35,735 nt of DNA from positions 1 to 35,735 of IMG/VR virus record IMGVR_UViG_3300008217_000024. One strand, 5' to 3'. The translations under genes and the position numbers were made by a program. Below, piece by piece: positions 15,551 to 21,045 of the stretch; position 1 is the stretch's first letter, and each line of letters opens with the position of its first letter. A model generated the notes under the pieces. The model ran no database searches and had not been told where the DNA came from. It was given only the letters and a program-made list of their open reading frames with translations. Source of the DNA: a virus.

Positions 15551-15600
15551 TATCTCGTCTTGAGATAGTGCCTTACCTCAGAATCGAACTGAGATAAGGC
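15551..15600 (-). promoter_or_regulatory. tRNA-mimic element D (minihelix, ACTA, 17-nt hairpin)
   Basis: Minus-strand GCCTTATCTCAG pairs with CTGAGGTAAGGC over 12 bp (one T-G) around TTCGATT (15570-15600). ACTA follows, then hairpin TATCTC aagac GAGATA (15551-15567). The module is 50 nt long. ATTTCATAACAAC and ACAGGAG lead to the deformylase gene. Confidence 0.8.
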
Positions 15601-15606
15601 TTATTG

Positions 15607-15897
15607 CTACTTGATTGCGAGATTAACTGCAACCTCTGTATGGATAGGTACATATTCATCAACAAAGAATTCAGTACCACTACCAAGTCGTTCAGTTAGA
15701 GAATCATATCTGTAACAACCACCATAATAATCAGCGTTAAGATAGGCTCTAGTGTTTCTGTTTTTGTAGAGGTAAATATCTGTACCAAAGTTATCTACAG
15801 TTCCCATGTACATCCATTCACCCAAGTCAATCTTATTTTGATAGATTCTCGCTAATATCTCTAAGGGTTTCCAATCAACTTTGTATGTTATTTTCAC
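15607..15897 (-). CDS. Hypothetical protein, 96 aa
   Basis: Unrecognised protein, Tyr-rich (about a dozen Tyr) and likely mostly beta, with a repeating pattern of short strands (WMYMGTVDNFGTDIYLYKN). No Cys pairs and no membrane segment. The start is GTG at 15895-15897 behind CACAGGAG. It lies between tRNA-mimic elements E (upstream) and D (downstream). Confidence 0.65.
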   Translation of the reverse strand: MKITYKVDWKPLEILARIYQNKIDLGEWMYMGTVDNFGTDIYLYKNRNTRAYLNADYYGGCYRYDSLTERLGSGTEFFVDEYVPIHTEVAVNLAIK

Positions 15898-15927
15898 TTT
15901 TTTTCTCCTGTGTTTGTTGTTATGAAA

Positions 15928-15962
15928 TAGTCAACAAGGCTGGAATCGAACCAGCCCTGTTG
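15928..15962 (-). promoter_or_regulatory. tRNA-mimic element E (minihelix and ACTA, no second hairpin)
   Basis: Minus-strand CAACAGGGCTGG pairs with CCAGCCTTGTTG over 12 bp (one G-T) around TTCGATT (15932-15962), followed by ACTA. The 17-nt second hairpin is absent; ACTA runs straight into TTTCATAACAAC and CACAGGAG. This shows that the minihelix-ACTA part is the constant core. Confidence 0.8.
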
Positions 15963-15985
15963 AGTCACGCATCCCCATGAAGAAA

Positions 15986-16924
15986 TTAATCTTCGTATGT
16001 TACACCCATGATATGGTCAACACCCTTCTGAGCCTTGCTACAGGCTTCCATGAACCAATCCGGGTTGTCCTTCAACTTCCGGCTCCAGCTATTGATATAA
16101 CTAGCTGAATTCTCGAGAGTCTCGCCTTCAATACCAGCTATTCCCGAAAGGATGGATGCTATTGTCTCAGCAACCAACTCTTCTTTAGAATATTCATGCG
16201 AACCATGAAAGTTCAATCCGGTAATACCATCACGCTCTAATCTGCTTTTGTGACCGGTACTGTGACCGGCTTCATGGAACAGTGTGCAATAGTAGTTTGC
16301 TGGACTATGGAAAGAGAGTTTAGGTGTGAGGTGAATCTCATCCTTTGCTGGAATGTAGAAATTACTTTCGAGCTGGTCATGTTTTAAGACAGGTCTGCCT
16401 TTATAACCATCCCAAATTTTCTCACACTCTTGAATGGGGTCAAATGTAGCTGGTTTCTTGGTCGGTTTCGGATAGAACTTAGCCTTGACTTCCGGCTTCA
16501 ATCCCTTAACCTCATCTGCATTAAATACCCAATACAGTTTACACCAAGGTTTTATCTTCCAAGAAATGTAACCAAAATTATTACATTGGTCACAACCTTT
16601 ACCAGCACATGATTTACACTTGGCTCTCTTCTTGAAGTTCCAGAATGTTACCGGAATTCCAACAGACTTAATATCCTCAACCCAACCACCTAATTTCTTG
16701 ACCTGATTAAGGGTCAGCCAAAAAGGTGAGGTATAACCTCTATCAGTGGCTATAAAGTCAGTAATAAGAGAATTGTAACCTCGGTATGCCTTACCTGTAA
16801 ATCCACAATGACGACCTCTTAGTGGGTTCCAAGGCATCTTCCAAGGGATAACACCCTTGTCCAATAGTTCAGTGATTTTATTGGTAATTGTCTTGCCAAT
16901 AAATTGAATTTGCTTTTTACTCAT
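15986..16924 (-). CDS. ArdC-like antirestriction protein with zincin domain
   Basis: ArdC-type protein: an N-terminal ssDNA-binding domain (IPWKMPWNPLRGRHCGFTGKAYRGYNSL, about residues 25-55 and on) and a C-terminal zinc metallopeptidase domain with HEAGHSTGH (about 217-225) followed by EELVAETIAS carrying the likely third ligand. A four-Cys insert, CKSCAGKGCDQC, lies near residues 103-114 and probably binds a second zinc. Such proteins protect incoming DNA from restriction. A longer reading frame begins at 16945, but AACAGGAG lies inside that extension and is well spaced from the ATG at 16924, so I chose the latter (312 aa). Element F heads the gene. Confidence 0.88.
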   Translation of the reverse strand: MSKKQIQFIGKTITNKITELLDKGVIPWKMPWNPLRGRHCGFTGKAYRGYNSLITDFIATDRGYTSPFWLTLNQVKKLGGWVEDIKSVGIPVTFWNFKKRAKCKSCAGKGCDQCNNFGYISWKIKPWCKLYWVFNADEVKGLKPEVKAKFYPKPTKKPATFDPIQECEKIWDGYKGRPVLKHDQLESNFYIPAKDEIHLTPKLSFHSPANYYCTLFHEAGHSTGHKSRLERDGITGLNFHGSHEYSKEELVAETIASILSGIAGIEGETLENSASYINSWSRKLKDNPDWFMEACSKAQKGVDHIMGVTYED

Positions 16925-16953
16925 GTGATTACTCCTGTTAGTCATTTATGAAA

Positions 16954-17003
16954 TACTGCATCATGCAGTAGTCAACAGCCCCGGAATCGAACCGGAACTG
17001 TTG
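16954..17003 (-). promoter_or_regulatory. tRNA-mimic element F (minihelix, ACTA, 17-nt hairpin)
   Basis: Minus-strand CAACAGTTCCGG pairs with CCGGGGCTGTTG over 12 bp (two T-G) around TTCGATT (16973-17003). ACTA follows, then hairpin TACTGCA tga TGCAGTA (16954-16970). The module is 50 nt long. TTTCATAA and AACAGGAG lead into the ArdC-like gene. Confidence 0.8.
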
Positions 17004-17018
17004 ATGTGGAATGAGGAT

Positions 17019-17255
17019 TTAATCATCATCTTCAAGAAGATAATTTTCTCCATATTCAAGGGTTATCCCATATGCATTTAGAATATCTTCCAAAGATGAC
17101 GAGTGGTAGTCTGACATAGTTATTTCGTCTAATTGAAAGTCCTCTTCAGTACCATATTTCCCAATGTACTTTTGGCTTACTGAAATGACTATTTTAGATG
17201 CCTTAACTTCTGTCGGTAGAACAATTCCATTGTAGTCTTTTGTTTTTTCTTTCAT
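17019..17255 (-). CDS. Hypothetical acidic protein, 78 aa
   Basis: First gene of the minus-strand operon. It is a small, acidic, soluble protein with predicted beta strands in the first half and a helix plus acidic tail (ending LLEDDD) in the second. The family is not recognised. TAGGAG lies upstream of the ATG, and the cloverleaf-like element G occupies the leader just before it. As the promoter-proximal gene it may be expressed very early; small acidic early proteins are often inhibitors of host enzymes, but nothing in the sequence shows a target. Confidence 0.65.
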   Translation of the reverse strand: MKEKTKDYNGIVLPTEVKASKIVISVSQKYIGKYGTEEDFQLDEITMSDYHSSSLEDILNAYGITLEYGENYLLEDDD

Positions 17256-17280
17256 GTTGTTATTACTCCTAGTTAATGAG

Positions 17281-17343
17281 AGGTCAGCAAGGGAATCGAA
17301 CCCTCAGAAACACCAGTTTCTTGGCAACTACCAGCCCTGACCT
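17281..17343 (-). ncRNA. Element G: shrunken cloverleaf tRNA-like structure
   Basis: Minus strand, about 61-63 nt. The acceptor-like ends AGGTCAG and CTGACCT pair. A small D-like arm has GGC/GCC closing a TGGTAGTT loop. An anticodon-like arm has AGAAAC/GTTTCT with a TGGT loop (too short for a real anticodon loop). There is no variable loop. The T-arm is GAGGG TTCGATT CCCTT. There is one G-G mismatch at the base of the acceptor. No CCA follows; the leader TTAACTAGGAG comes next. It is therefore not a working tRNA by these rules, but it looks like an intermediate between a tRNA and the minihelix elements downstream. Confidence 0.65.
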
Positions 17344-17345
17344 TT

Positions 17346-18132
17346 GTTATTCATAAACAACAGGTATCGTCCACTAACTACCATTCCCGGTCAATTTGAG
17401 TCAGCTCCAATCGTCATGTTTTGTCGTCATGGTGGTGAGTATACATTTGTGCATCTCACTGCGTAATTTAACCTACTGTAATCATCATTTGTATGAGTGC
17501 TGTAGCAACAGAGAGTGGTCTATCAAACCACTATACCATTGGTCAGTTAGTTTCTTATAATTCCGGGGCACTTACTCCGACATCTCTATCGGTATCTTCT
17601 TCCCGGTTTCTCTCGTGTCTGTCGCCTTTCGCCCTTGAGACAGATTATTTCAGGTCACGAGTGAATCCAAATTGTGAATGAACTGCTTTAATAAGCACCC
17701 CTAAGTTACATACATGACAGGTTGAATCCAACAATTATATTATTAGTATCATAAAGTTGCACTCTGAGGGAGAATGCTGTCGTCAGTAATATGAGGGTAG
17801 CTACCGAATTACCGAGGAGAAATGGGGAAAAGGGTGCTACGATTCAGGGTGGCTTCACACCGGGGGAGGTGGTGCTGGTGTGGATGTGGTACAATCCTCC
17901 TCGAAGTGAAACATTATACACATATTGTTGCACTCTCACTACTATGTATGTGTAGCAATACCAACAGATAGCACCATACACGATGATGGGCTGAGGCTGA
18001 TACATGGGTGCAGAACAAACATAGGTAGGGGGTGGCATCCCACCCACCCGAAGGGAGCCCCCCCATGCCTTGTATATATATACAGCTCTTACACAAAACA
18101 GGTGAAATATTCTGGTTGACATAAGTTACACA
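17346..18132. other. 787-base divergent control region
   Basis: Separates the leftward operon (first gene ends its start at 17255) from the rightward one (18133 on). No convincing protein gene. It contains a series of hairpins (17500-17661), an AT-rich stretch with TTGAAT and TAGTAT spaced 16 bases (17722-17749), the repeat TTGCACTCT at 17758 and 17929, G-rich sequence with a CACACC/GGTGTG hairpin (17856-17882), a wobble-rich stem at 17926-17960, a very GC-rich stretch (18027-18065), and a TTGACA box at 18116. It is expected to hold the divergent early promoters. A stretch TTATTCATAAACAAC on the plus strand at 17347 mirrors the leader sequence found behind the tRNA-mimic elements. Confidence 0.5.
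17500..17661 (+). ncRNA. Candidate structured RNA or structured DNA, serial hairpins
   Basis: Four consecutive stem-loops: CTGT agca ACAG (17500-17511); AGTGGT ctatcaa ACCACT (17514-17532); CCGGG/CCCGG enclosing CCGA/TCGG (17563-17606); and CTCGTGTCTGTC pairing with GACAGA plus CACGAG, interrupted by an 11-base bulge (17612-17661). The density of good stems in a gene-free stretch is notable. No T-tract follows, and the strand is undecided because stems form on both. It could be an RNA, a leader, or a DNA site. Confidence 0.35.
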
Positions 18133-18145
18133 ATGGTGTTAAGAT
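18116..18145 (+). promoter_or_regulatory. Possible sigma70-type promoter for rightward operon
   Basis: TTGACA at 18116-18121 and TAAGAT at 18140-18145, 18 bases apart. The -35 is a perfect consensus match; the -10 matches four of six. If it is used, transcription would start near 18152, after the ATG at 18133, so the first gene would have to begin at a later codon. Confidence 0.35.
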
Positions 18146-18399
18146 TGTATGTGTTTATCACGATAAAAAAGCACTTTAAAGAGTTAGCCAAGCAGCAAGA
18201 GCACTACGAGAAGCTTTTAAACGAGGTATCTTCATTTCATCAAATGAGGGAACATCAGATAAACAGTATTGTAGACAGTTTTTTCGACAGATTTTCCAAT
18301 AAAAGTGCCACAATGAGCATGAATGAGATAAAGAAAGTCATGTCAATATTTAACCAACCTAAAAAGAATGGAAATAAAGAAATTAATAAAGACGACTGA
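18133..18399 (+). CDS. Hypothetical coiled-coil protein, start uncertain
   Basis: First reading frame of the rightward operon. From about residue 14 it is a charged helical stretch (ELAKQQEHYEKLLNEV) that looks like a coiled coil, followed by a Met/Ser-rich segment. The ATG at 18133 lacks a ribosome binding site and sits inside the possible promoter, so a later start (GTG at 18151 or further in) may be the real one. The 3' end overlaps the HTH gene by 32 bases. No family is recognised. Confidence 0.5.
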   Translation: MVLRLYVFITIKKHFKELAKQQEHYEKLLNEVSSFHQMREHQINSIVDSFFDRFSNKSATMSMNEIKKVMSIFNQPKKNGNKEINKDD

Positions 18400-18664
18400 C
18401 CTCTGTAATTTACTAGAGGTTACTCGTCAGACAATATATAAGTGGAGACAGGCAGGTATGCCAGTAGCTATAGATAACACAGCCGATTTACAGGGAAAGA
18501 CGATTAGATACGATTGGGATGATGTCAGGAGGTGGTTAAACCGGAACAGGTGGAGTGATGACAGCATACATTACAGGGATGTTGGAGATGAGGATGATGG
18601 ATTTGATTCTGACATACACGACCATTCGTTGGGTGCAGGGTTTGCCCAGAAGGATTACAAATGA
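18368..18664 (+). CDS. Excisionase/AlpA-type winged-helix DNA-binding protein, 98 aa
   Basis: Residues 8-60 fit the MerR/excisionase-type winged helix: TTDLCNLLEVTRQTIYKWRQAGMP (helix-turn-helix), then GKTIRYDWDDVRRWL (wing and final helix). The C-terminal 35 residues are acidic and His-rich. It could be a directionality factor for the compact recombinase at 12705-13268, an early regulator of the divergent promoters, or a replication accessory factor. It overlaps both neighbours. Confidence 0.75.
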   Translation: MEIKKLIKTTDLCNLLEVTRQTIYKWRQAGMPVAIDNTADLQGKTIRYDWDDVRRWLNRNRWSDDSIHYRDVGDEDDGFDSDIHDHSLGAGFAQKDYK

Positions 18665-18822
18665 AGGAGTCTAAGTTTTACGCAAAGAAGAGGACTAAGT
18701 CTGGGGTATATATTACAATAGCAGAGGGAGACACTAGGGCTGAATTAATAGAGAGAATAAAGAGCGATTCAGAAACATACACTAAAAAAGAGAGAGTAAA
18801 ACATGGCAAAGAGATTTACTGA
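18661..18822 (+). CDS. Small hypothetical protein, 53 aa
   Basis: Lys-rich small protein (starts MKESKFYAKKRTKSGVYIT). Its ATG overlaps the HTH gene's stop as ATGA, and its end overlaps the next gene by 20 bases, with GAGAGAG inside it serving as that gene's ribosome binding site. This tight packing supports it being real. A short beta strand and a helix (TRAELIERIKSD) are predicted. No family is recognised. Confidence 0.6.
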   Translation: MKESKFYAKKRTKSGVYITIAEGDTRAELIERIKSDSETYTKKERVKHGKEIY

Positions 18823-19321
18823 CACAGGTTTGTATGAGAAGGCATGGTTTCAGGAGTTACCTAATCAATACAAGTTATTTTGGGAATATATCACAAAGAA
18901 GTGTGACAACGCAGGATTTTGGAGCATTAATTTTGGTATGGTTGGTTACATTTTCAATGGTTTGGAGTTTACAGAGGGTGAAATACTAAAGGTTTTCAAT
19001 GGAAGGATTGTCAAAATTGATGATGATAAATTTTTCATACCTAAATTTATTAAGTTTCAGCAAAAAAGTAATGAACTCAATTATTCCAATCTTGCACACC
19101 GGCAAATTATCAAATTATTAGACGATAACGGCTTGTTGACCCCTGAAGGGGCTTGGAAGGGGCTTACAAGGGGCTTCGAAGGGGCTTCTAAGGGGCTTAG
19201 GTATAGTATAGTATATATTAGTATTAATAAAGAACTAAAAGAAAAGAAAATAAATAAAAGAAAAGAAAGTTATGGAAAGAGTGTTTACAAAGAGGAGGGT
19301 CAATTAGATGGAGCATATTAA
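18803..19321 (+). CDS. Replication initiator/replisome organiser-like protein
   Basis: N-terminal domain (KRFTDTGLYEKAWFQELPNQYKLFWEYITKKCDNAGFW, residues 3-40) resembles the winged-helix N-terminus of phage replisome organisers and DnaD-like proteins (..WF.dLp..yKl.w.Yl...cD.aG.w). The middle (residues ~75-110) continues this domain. Residues 112-135 (GLLTPEGAWKGLTRGFEGASKGLRY) are low complexity because they are encoded by five 11-bp repeats. The C-terminus is Lys-rich. An origin inside the initiator gene, as in lambda O, is suggested. It would act with the DnaC-like loader. Length 172 aa. Confidence 0.65.
   Translation: MAKRFTDTGLYEKAWFQELPNQYKLFWEYITKKCDNAGFWSINFGMVGYIFNGLEFTEGEILKVFNGRIVKIDDDKFFIPKFIKFQQKSNELNYSNLAHRQIIKLLDDNGLLTPEGAWKGLTRGFEGASKGLRYSIVYISINKELKEKKINKRKESYGKSVYKEEGQLDGAY
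19146..19198. repeat. Five 11-bp iterons, candidate replication origin
   Basis: AAGGGGCTT occurs at 19146, 19157, 19168, 19179 and 19190, each followed by two variable bases: five units at exactly 11 bp. Each unit has AAG/CTT arms around a G-run. Immediately to the right (19199-19275) lies an AT-rich, mostly purine stretch (TATAGTATAGTATATATT and A-rich sequence) suited to DNA unwinding. Iterons plus an AT-rich tract inside the initiator gene match the arrangement of lambda ori in gene O. Function is inferred. Confidence 0.7.
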
Positions 19322-19910
19322 CACAATGAAGAAAATGTTTAACACTCCGGTTTATAATATGGAATTGTCTCCACGCAGTCTTCATTGTTTACATTCGGCA
19401 GATATATGGAATATCCATGAATTAGTGGCAAGAGAAGGGAGTGAGTTGTTGGAGATAAGGAATCTTGGCAGAAAGTCGCTGTCAGAGATAGAGTTTAAGT
19501 TATCTGACATGGGATTGAAGTTAGGGATGAAAAATAATAATAATTTTGTTACTCCAGCAAAATACTTAAAGAGTGTCGAATACAGCGATATGTGTCCGAA
19601 GTGTAACACAGGTAAGCTGACTTTCGATAAACACTCCCACAAATACAGCTGTACATATTGTACAAACAAACAAATAAGAGAAGTGAGGAAACAAATGAAA
19701 GAGAAAAAGATGAAGAGCATTTACAGTCTTTACAACACAGAGAAAGAGATGATGTCCACCACGACATACATGACATTAAACGCTGCTGAGGATGAGGCAG
19801 AGGCATTATTAAGCCATGCAGAGAACTCAGACAATGTTTTTCTGGTGTTCAAATCTGTTTTGGCAGTGAAGAGAAAGGTTCAGCCTATGGAGAAAGTTGA
19901 AATTGAATAG
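19308..19910 (+). CDS. RNA polymerase alpha-CTD / zinc-ribbon fusion protein, 200 aa
   Basis: Residues 11-74 clearly match the C-terminal domain of bacterial RNA polymerase alpha: TPVYNMELSPRSLHCLHSAD aligns with [20 protein letters not shown] of E. coli, and LLEIRNLGRKSLSEIEFKL with LLKTPNLGKKSLTEIKDVL. Arg23 corresponds to Arg265, the main DNA-contact residue. It is followed by a four-Cys zinc ribbon (CPKC 96-99, CTYC 115-118), a Lys-rich helix and a C-terminal alpha/beta segment. The protein has no alpha N-terminal domain, so it cannot assemble as a subunit in the usual way. It may bind UP elements or sigma/activators to redirect host polymerase. AGGAGGG precedes the ATG; the start overlaps the initiator gene. 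Confidence 0.85.
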   Translation: MEHINTMKKMFNTPVYNMELSPRSLHCLHSADIWNIHELVAREGSELLEIRNLGRKSLSEIEFKLSDMGLKLGMKNNNNFVTPAKYLKSVEYSDMCPKCNTGKLTFDKHSHKYSCTYCTNKQIREVRKQMKEKKMKSIYSLYNTEKEMMSTTTYMTLNAAEDEAEALLSHAENSDNVFLVFKSVLAVKRKVQPMEKVEIE

Positions 19911-20220
19911 GAGTAGCTGTTATTACTGTGATGGTACAGGCTGGGTTCCTTGGGTTGAAGACCCGAACATTAAGAACAGTGTTTACCACATTATGAACAT
20001 GGCTTGTAAGTGTTCTCGTGGTAAGGTTATGGCAAAGCCGACAAAGAGGTGGTATGGTGATAACAATCCAATCAGGACGAGGGAATATCCATTCAAGGAT
20101 AGTGGGTTACAGTTCATGGATGGTGAAGAGGGTTTGAGTTACCCACAGGTAGTAACAAACCGAAAGAACGAGATGAATGTTAAATTAAACGAGGAAAAAG
20201 AATTAGGGCAGCATGAATAA
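19897..20220 (+). CDS. Small CxxCxGTG zinc protein, 107 aa
   Basis: Begins with CYYCDGTGWVPW (residues 8-19) and has CKC at about 37-39, giving a probable zinc site similar to DnaJ-type CxxCxGxG motifs. The rest is polar, with an Arg/Lys/Pro-rich middle and acidic tail. The start appears to be TTG at 19897 with GGAG five bases upstream; it overlaps the alpha-CTD gene by 14 bases. Family and role are unknown; it probably binds protein or nucleic acid. Confidence 0.6.
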   Translation: MKLNRSSCYYCDGTGWVPWVEDPNIKNSVYHIMNMACKCSRGKVMAKPTKRWYGDNNPIRTREYPFKDSGLQFMDGEEGLSYPQVVTNRKNEMNVKLNEEKELGQHE

Positions 20221-20287
20221 CTTGAACGAGAAGGTGTTTTTCTGTAGGTTGTTTTTGGTTGGCGAGACTAAAAATGTTGCCCTATGA
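20213..20287 (+). CDS. Very small reading frame, 24 aa, coupled on both sides
   Basis: ATG at 20213 overlaps the previous stop by eight bases, and its TGA overlaps the next ATG (ATGA at 20284). The peptide is short with a hydrophobic centre (VFFCRLFLVG). Coupling at both ends supports translation, at least as a bridge that delivers ribosomes to the next gene. It may have no function of its own. Confidence 0.35.
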   Translation: MNNLNEKVFFCRLFLVGETKNVAL

Positions 20288-20556
20288 ATTTCAGGTTTAA
20301 ATTTTTACAACAGCAGATTGGAGTACATAGGAGAAGAGAAATGGCAAGTGCAAACTGGAAGGAGACTATTGATTGGGTATTCCCATACAAGACTTATATT
20401 TTTACAGACCCACAGTACATAGAAGACCGGGACAAGTTATTTTCAAAGAATGGAAATGGCTGGTGGTGGGGGAATGGTTGGTGGAATGGTAATGAAGAAA
20501 CCCCAATGCAAAGACAAAGAAGGTATAGAAAAATTGGTACAACAAGAAAACAATGA
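20284..20556 (+). CDS. Trp/Gly/Asn-rich small protein, start uncertain
   Basis: The frame opens at 20284 (90 aa), but a better start is the ATG at 20341, which has AGGAGAAG just upstream and gives a 71-residue protein beginning MASANWKETIDW. Near the C-terminal third there is a striking cluster of Trp, Gly and Asn (NGNGWWWGNGWWNGN), followed by a basic Gln/Arg-rich tail. No family is recognised. The composition suggests an RNA- or carbohydrate-contact surface or a flexible adhesive loop; that is inference. It overlaps the next gene as ATGA. Confidence 0.55.
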   Translation: MNFRFKFLQQQIGVHRRREMASANWKETIDWVFPYKTYIFTDPQYIEDRDKLFSKNGNGWWWGNGWWNGNEETPMQRQRRYRKIGTTRKQ

Positions 20557-20756
20557 AATCAAGTTGCTGGTTTTGTGGTTCGGAGTTAATTTGGGGTGGT
20601 GATTTTACATTTGAGGACTATGGTATGGAAGATGATGGTATAGTTGCAAATTTAAGTTGTTCGAGTAGCGAATGTGATACATACGCAGAATTTTATAACA
20701 CAATTAAAAGGAAAGAGGAAGAAAATGTCGACAAATCTAAATCAATGGGACAATGA
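20553..20756 (+). CDS. Small zinc-finger phage protein, 67 aa
   Basis: Contains CWFCGSELIWGGDFTFEDYG and later ANLSCSSSEC, a four-Cys zinc site in a context (CGSELIWGGD..YED..G.G.V.NLSC....C) repeatedly seen in small phage proteins. The role of that family is unknown to me. The ATG overlaps the previous stop (ATGA), and the end overlaps the SSB-like gene. Confidence 0.65.
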   Translation: MKSSCWFCGSELIWGGDFTFEDYGMEDDGIVANLSCSSSECDTYAEFYNTIKRKEEENVDKSKSMGQ

Positions 20757-21045
20757 GGGTCAGGGTAGACTATGGAACAATGACAAAAAGGAGTCAGACA
20801 AACAGCCGGATTTTACTGGTAGTTTAGTGCTGGATGGTGTTAAGTACTCAGTAGCCGGGTGGAACAATATATCTAAACAAGATAAGCCCTATATTGGACT
20901 CAGGATAAAACCTTGGGAAGACCGGGACGAAGAAAACCCGAGTGAGGTTAAGACAGACCAGACAACTGAGATGTCAAAAGAGGAAATCAAAAACTTAATA
21001 GGAGATGCAAAACAGGAAGCTGTTACTGATGACCTACCCTTCTGA
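20725..21045 (+). CDS. SSB-like / DUF736-like protein with DDLPF tail, 106 aa
   Basis: I chose the ATG at 20725 because GAGGAAG lies just before it; an in-frame ATG at 20674 has no such site. Residues ~28-60 (FTGSLVLDGVKYSVAGWNNISKQDKPYIGLRIKPW) read as an OB-like beta segment similar to DUF736 and small phage ssDNA-binding proteins. A charged linker follows, and the last residues are VTDDLPF, which closely resembles the acidic C-terminal tip of bacterial SSB (DDDIPF) that recruits replication and repair proteins. A phage ssDNA-binding protein or SSB-tip mimic is the best guess. Confidence 0.55.
   Translation: MSTNLNQWDNEGQGRLWNNDKKESDKQPDFTGSLVLDGVKYSVAGWNNISKQDKPYIGLRIKPWEDRDEENPSEVKTDQTTEMSKEEIKNLIGDAKQEAVTDDLPF

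Noticed and set aside
13579-17003. Ordinary tRNA genes in the minus-strand gaps
   Set aside because: The T-arm and acceptor-like stem are present, but the 5' strand runs directly into the T-stem; there is no D-arm or anticodon arm in elements A-F.
13579-17003. Intrinsic terminators for the minihelix stems
   Set aside because: No T-tract follows any of the stems; each is followed by NCTA, a second hairpin or leader, and a ribosome binding site.
17490-17560. Possible tRNA-Ile on the minus strand (hairpin with loop TTGATAG, anticodon GAT)
   Set aside because: A 6-bp stem with a 7-nt loop fits an anticodon arm, but no T-arm (TTCRA) or pairing acceptor ends are found at the right distance.
17822-17971. 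49-residue Cys/Trp-rich reading frame in the divergent region
   Set aside because: The upstream GAGGAG is only two bases from the ATG, composition follows local G-rich DNA, and nothing supports conservation.
18027-18065. GC-rich stem as a terminator
   Set aside because: Followed by CTTGTATATATA without a T-run on either strand.
19146-19198. CRISPR-like array
   Set aside because: Units are 9 bp at an 11-bp period with two-base gaps inside a coding gene; far too short for repeats and spacers.
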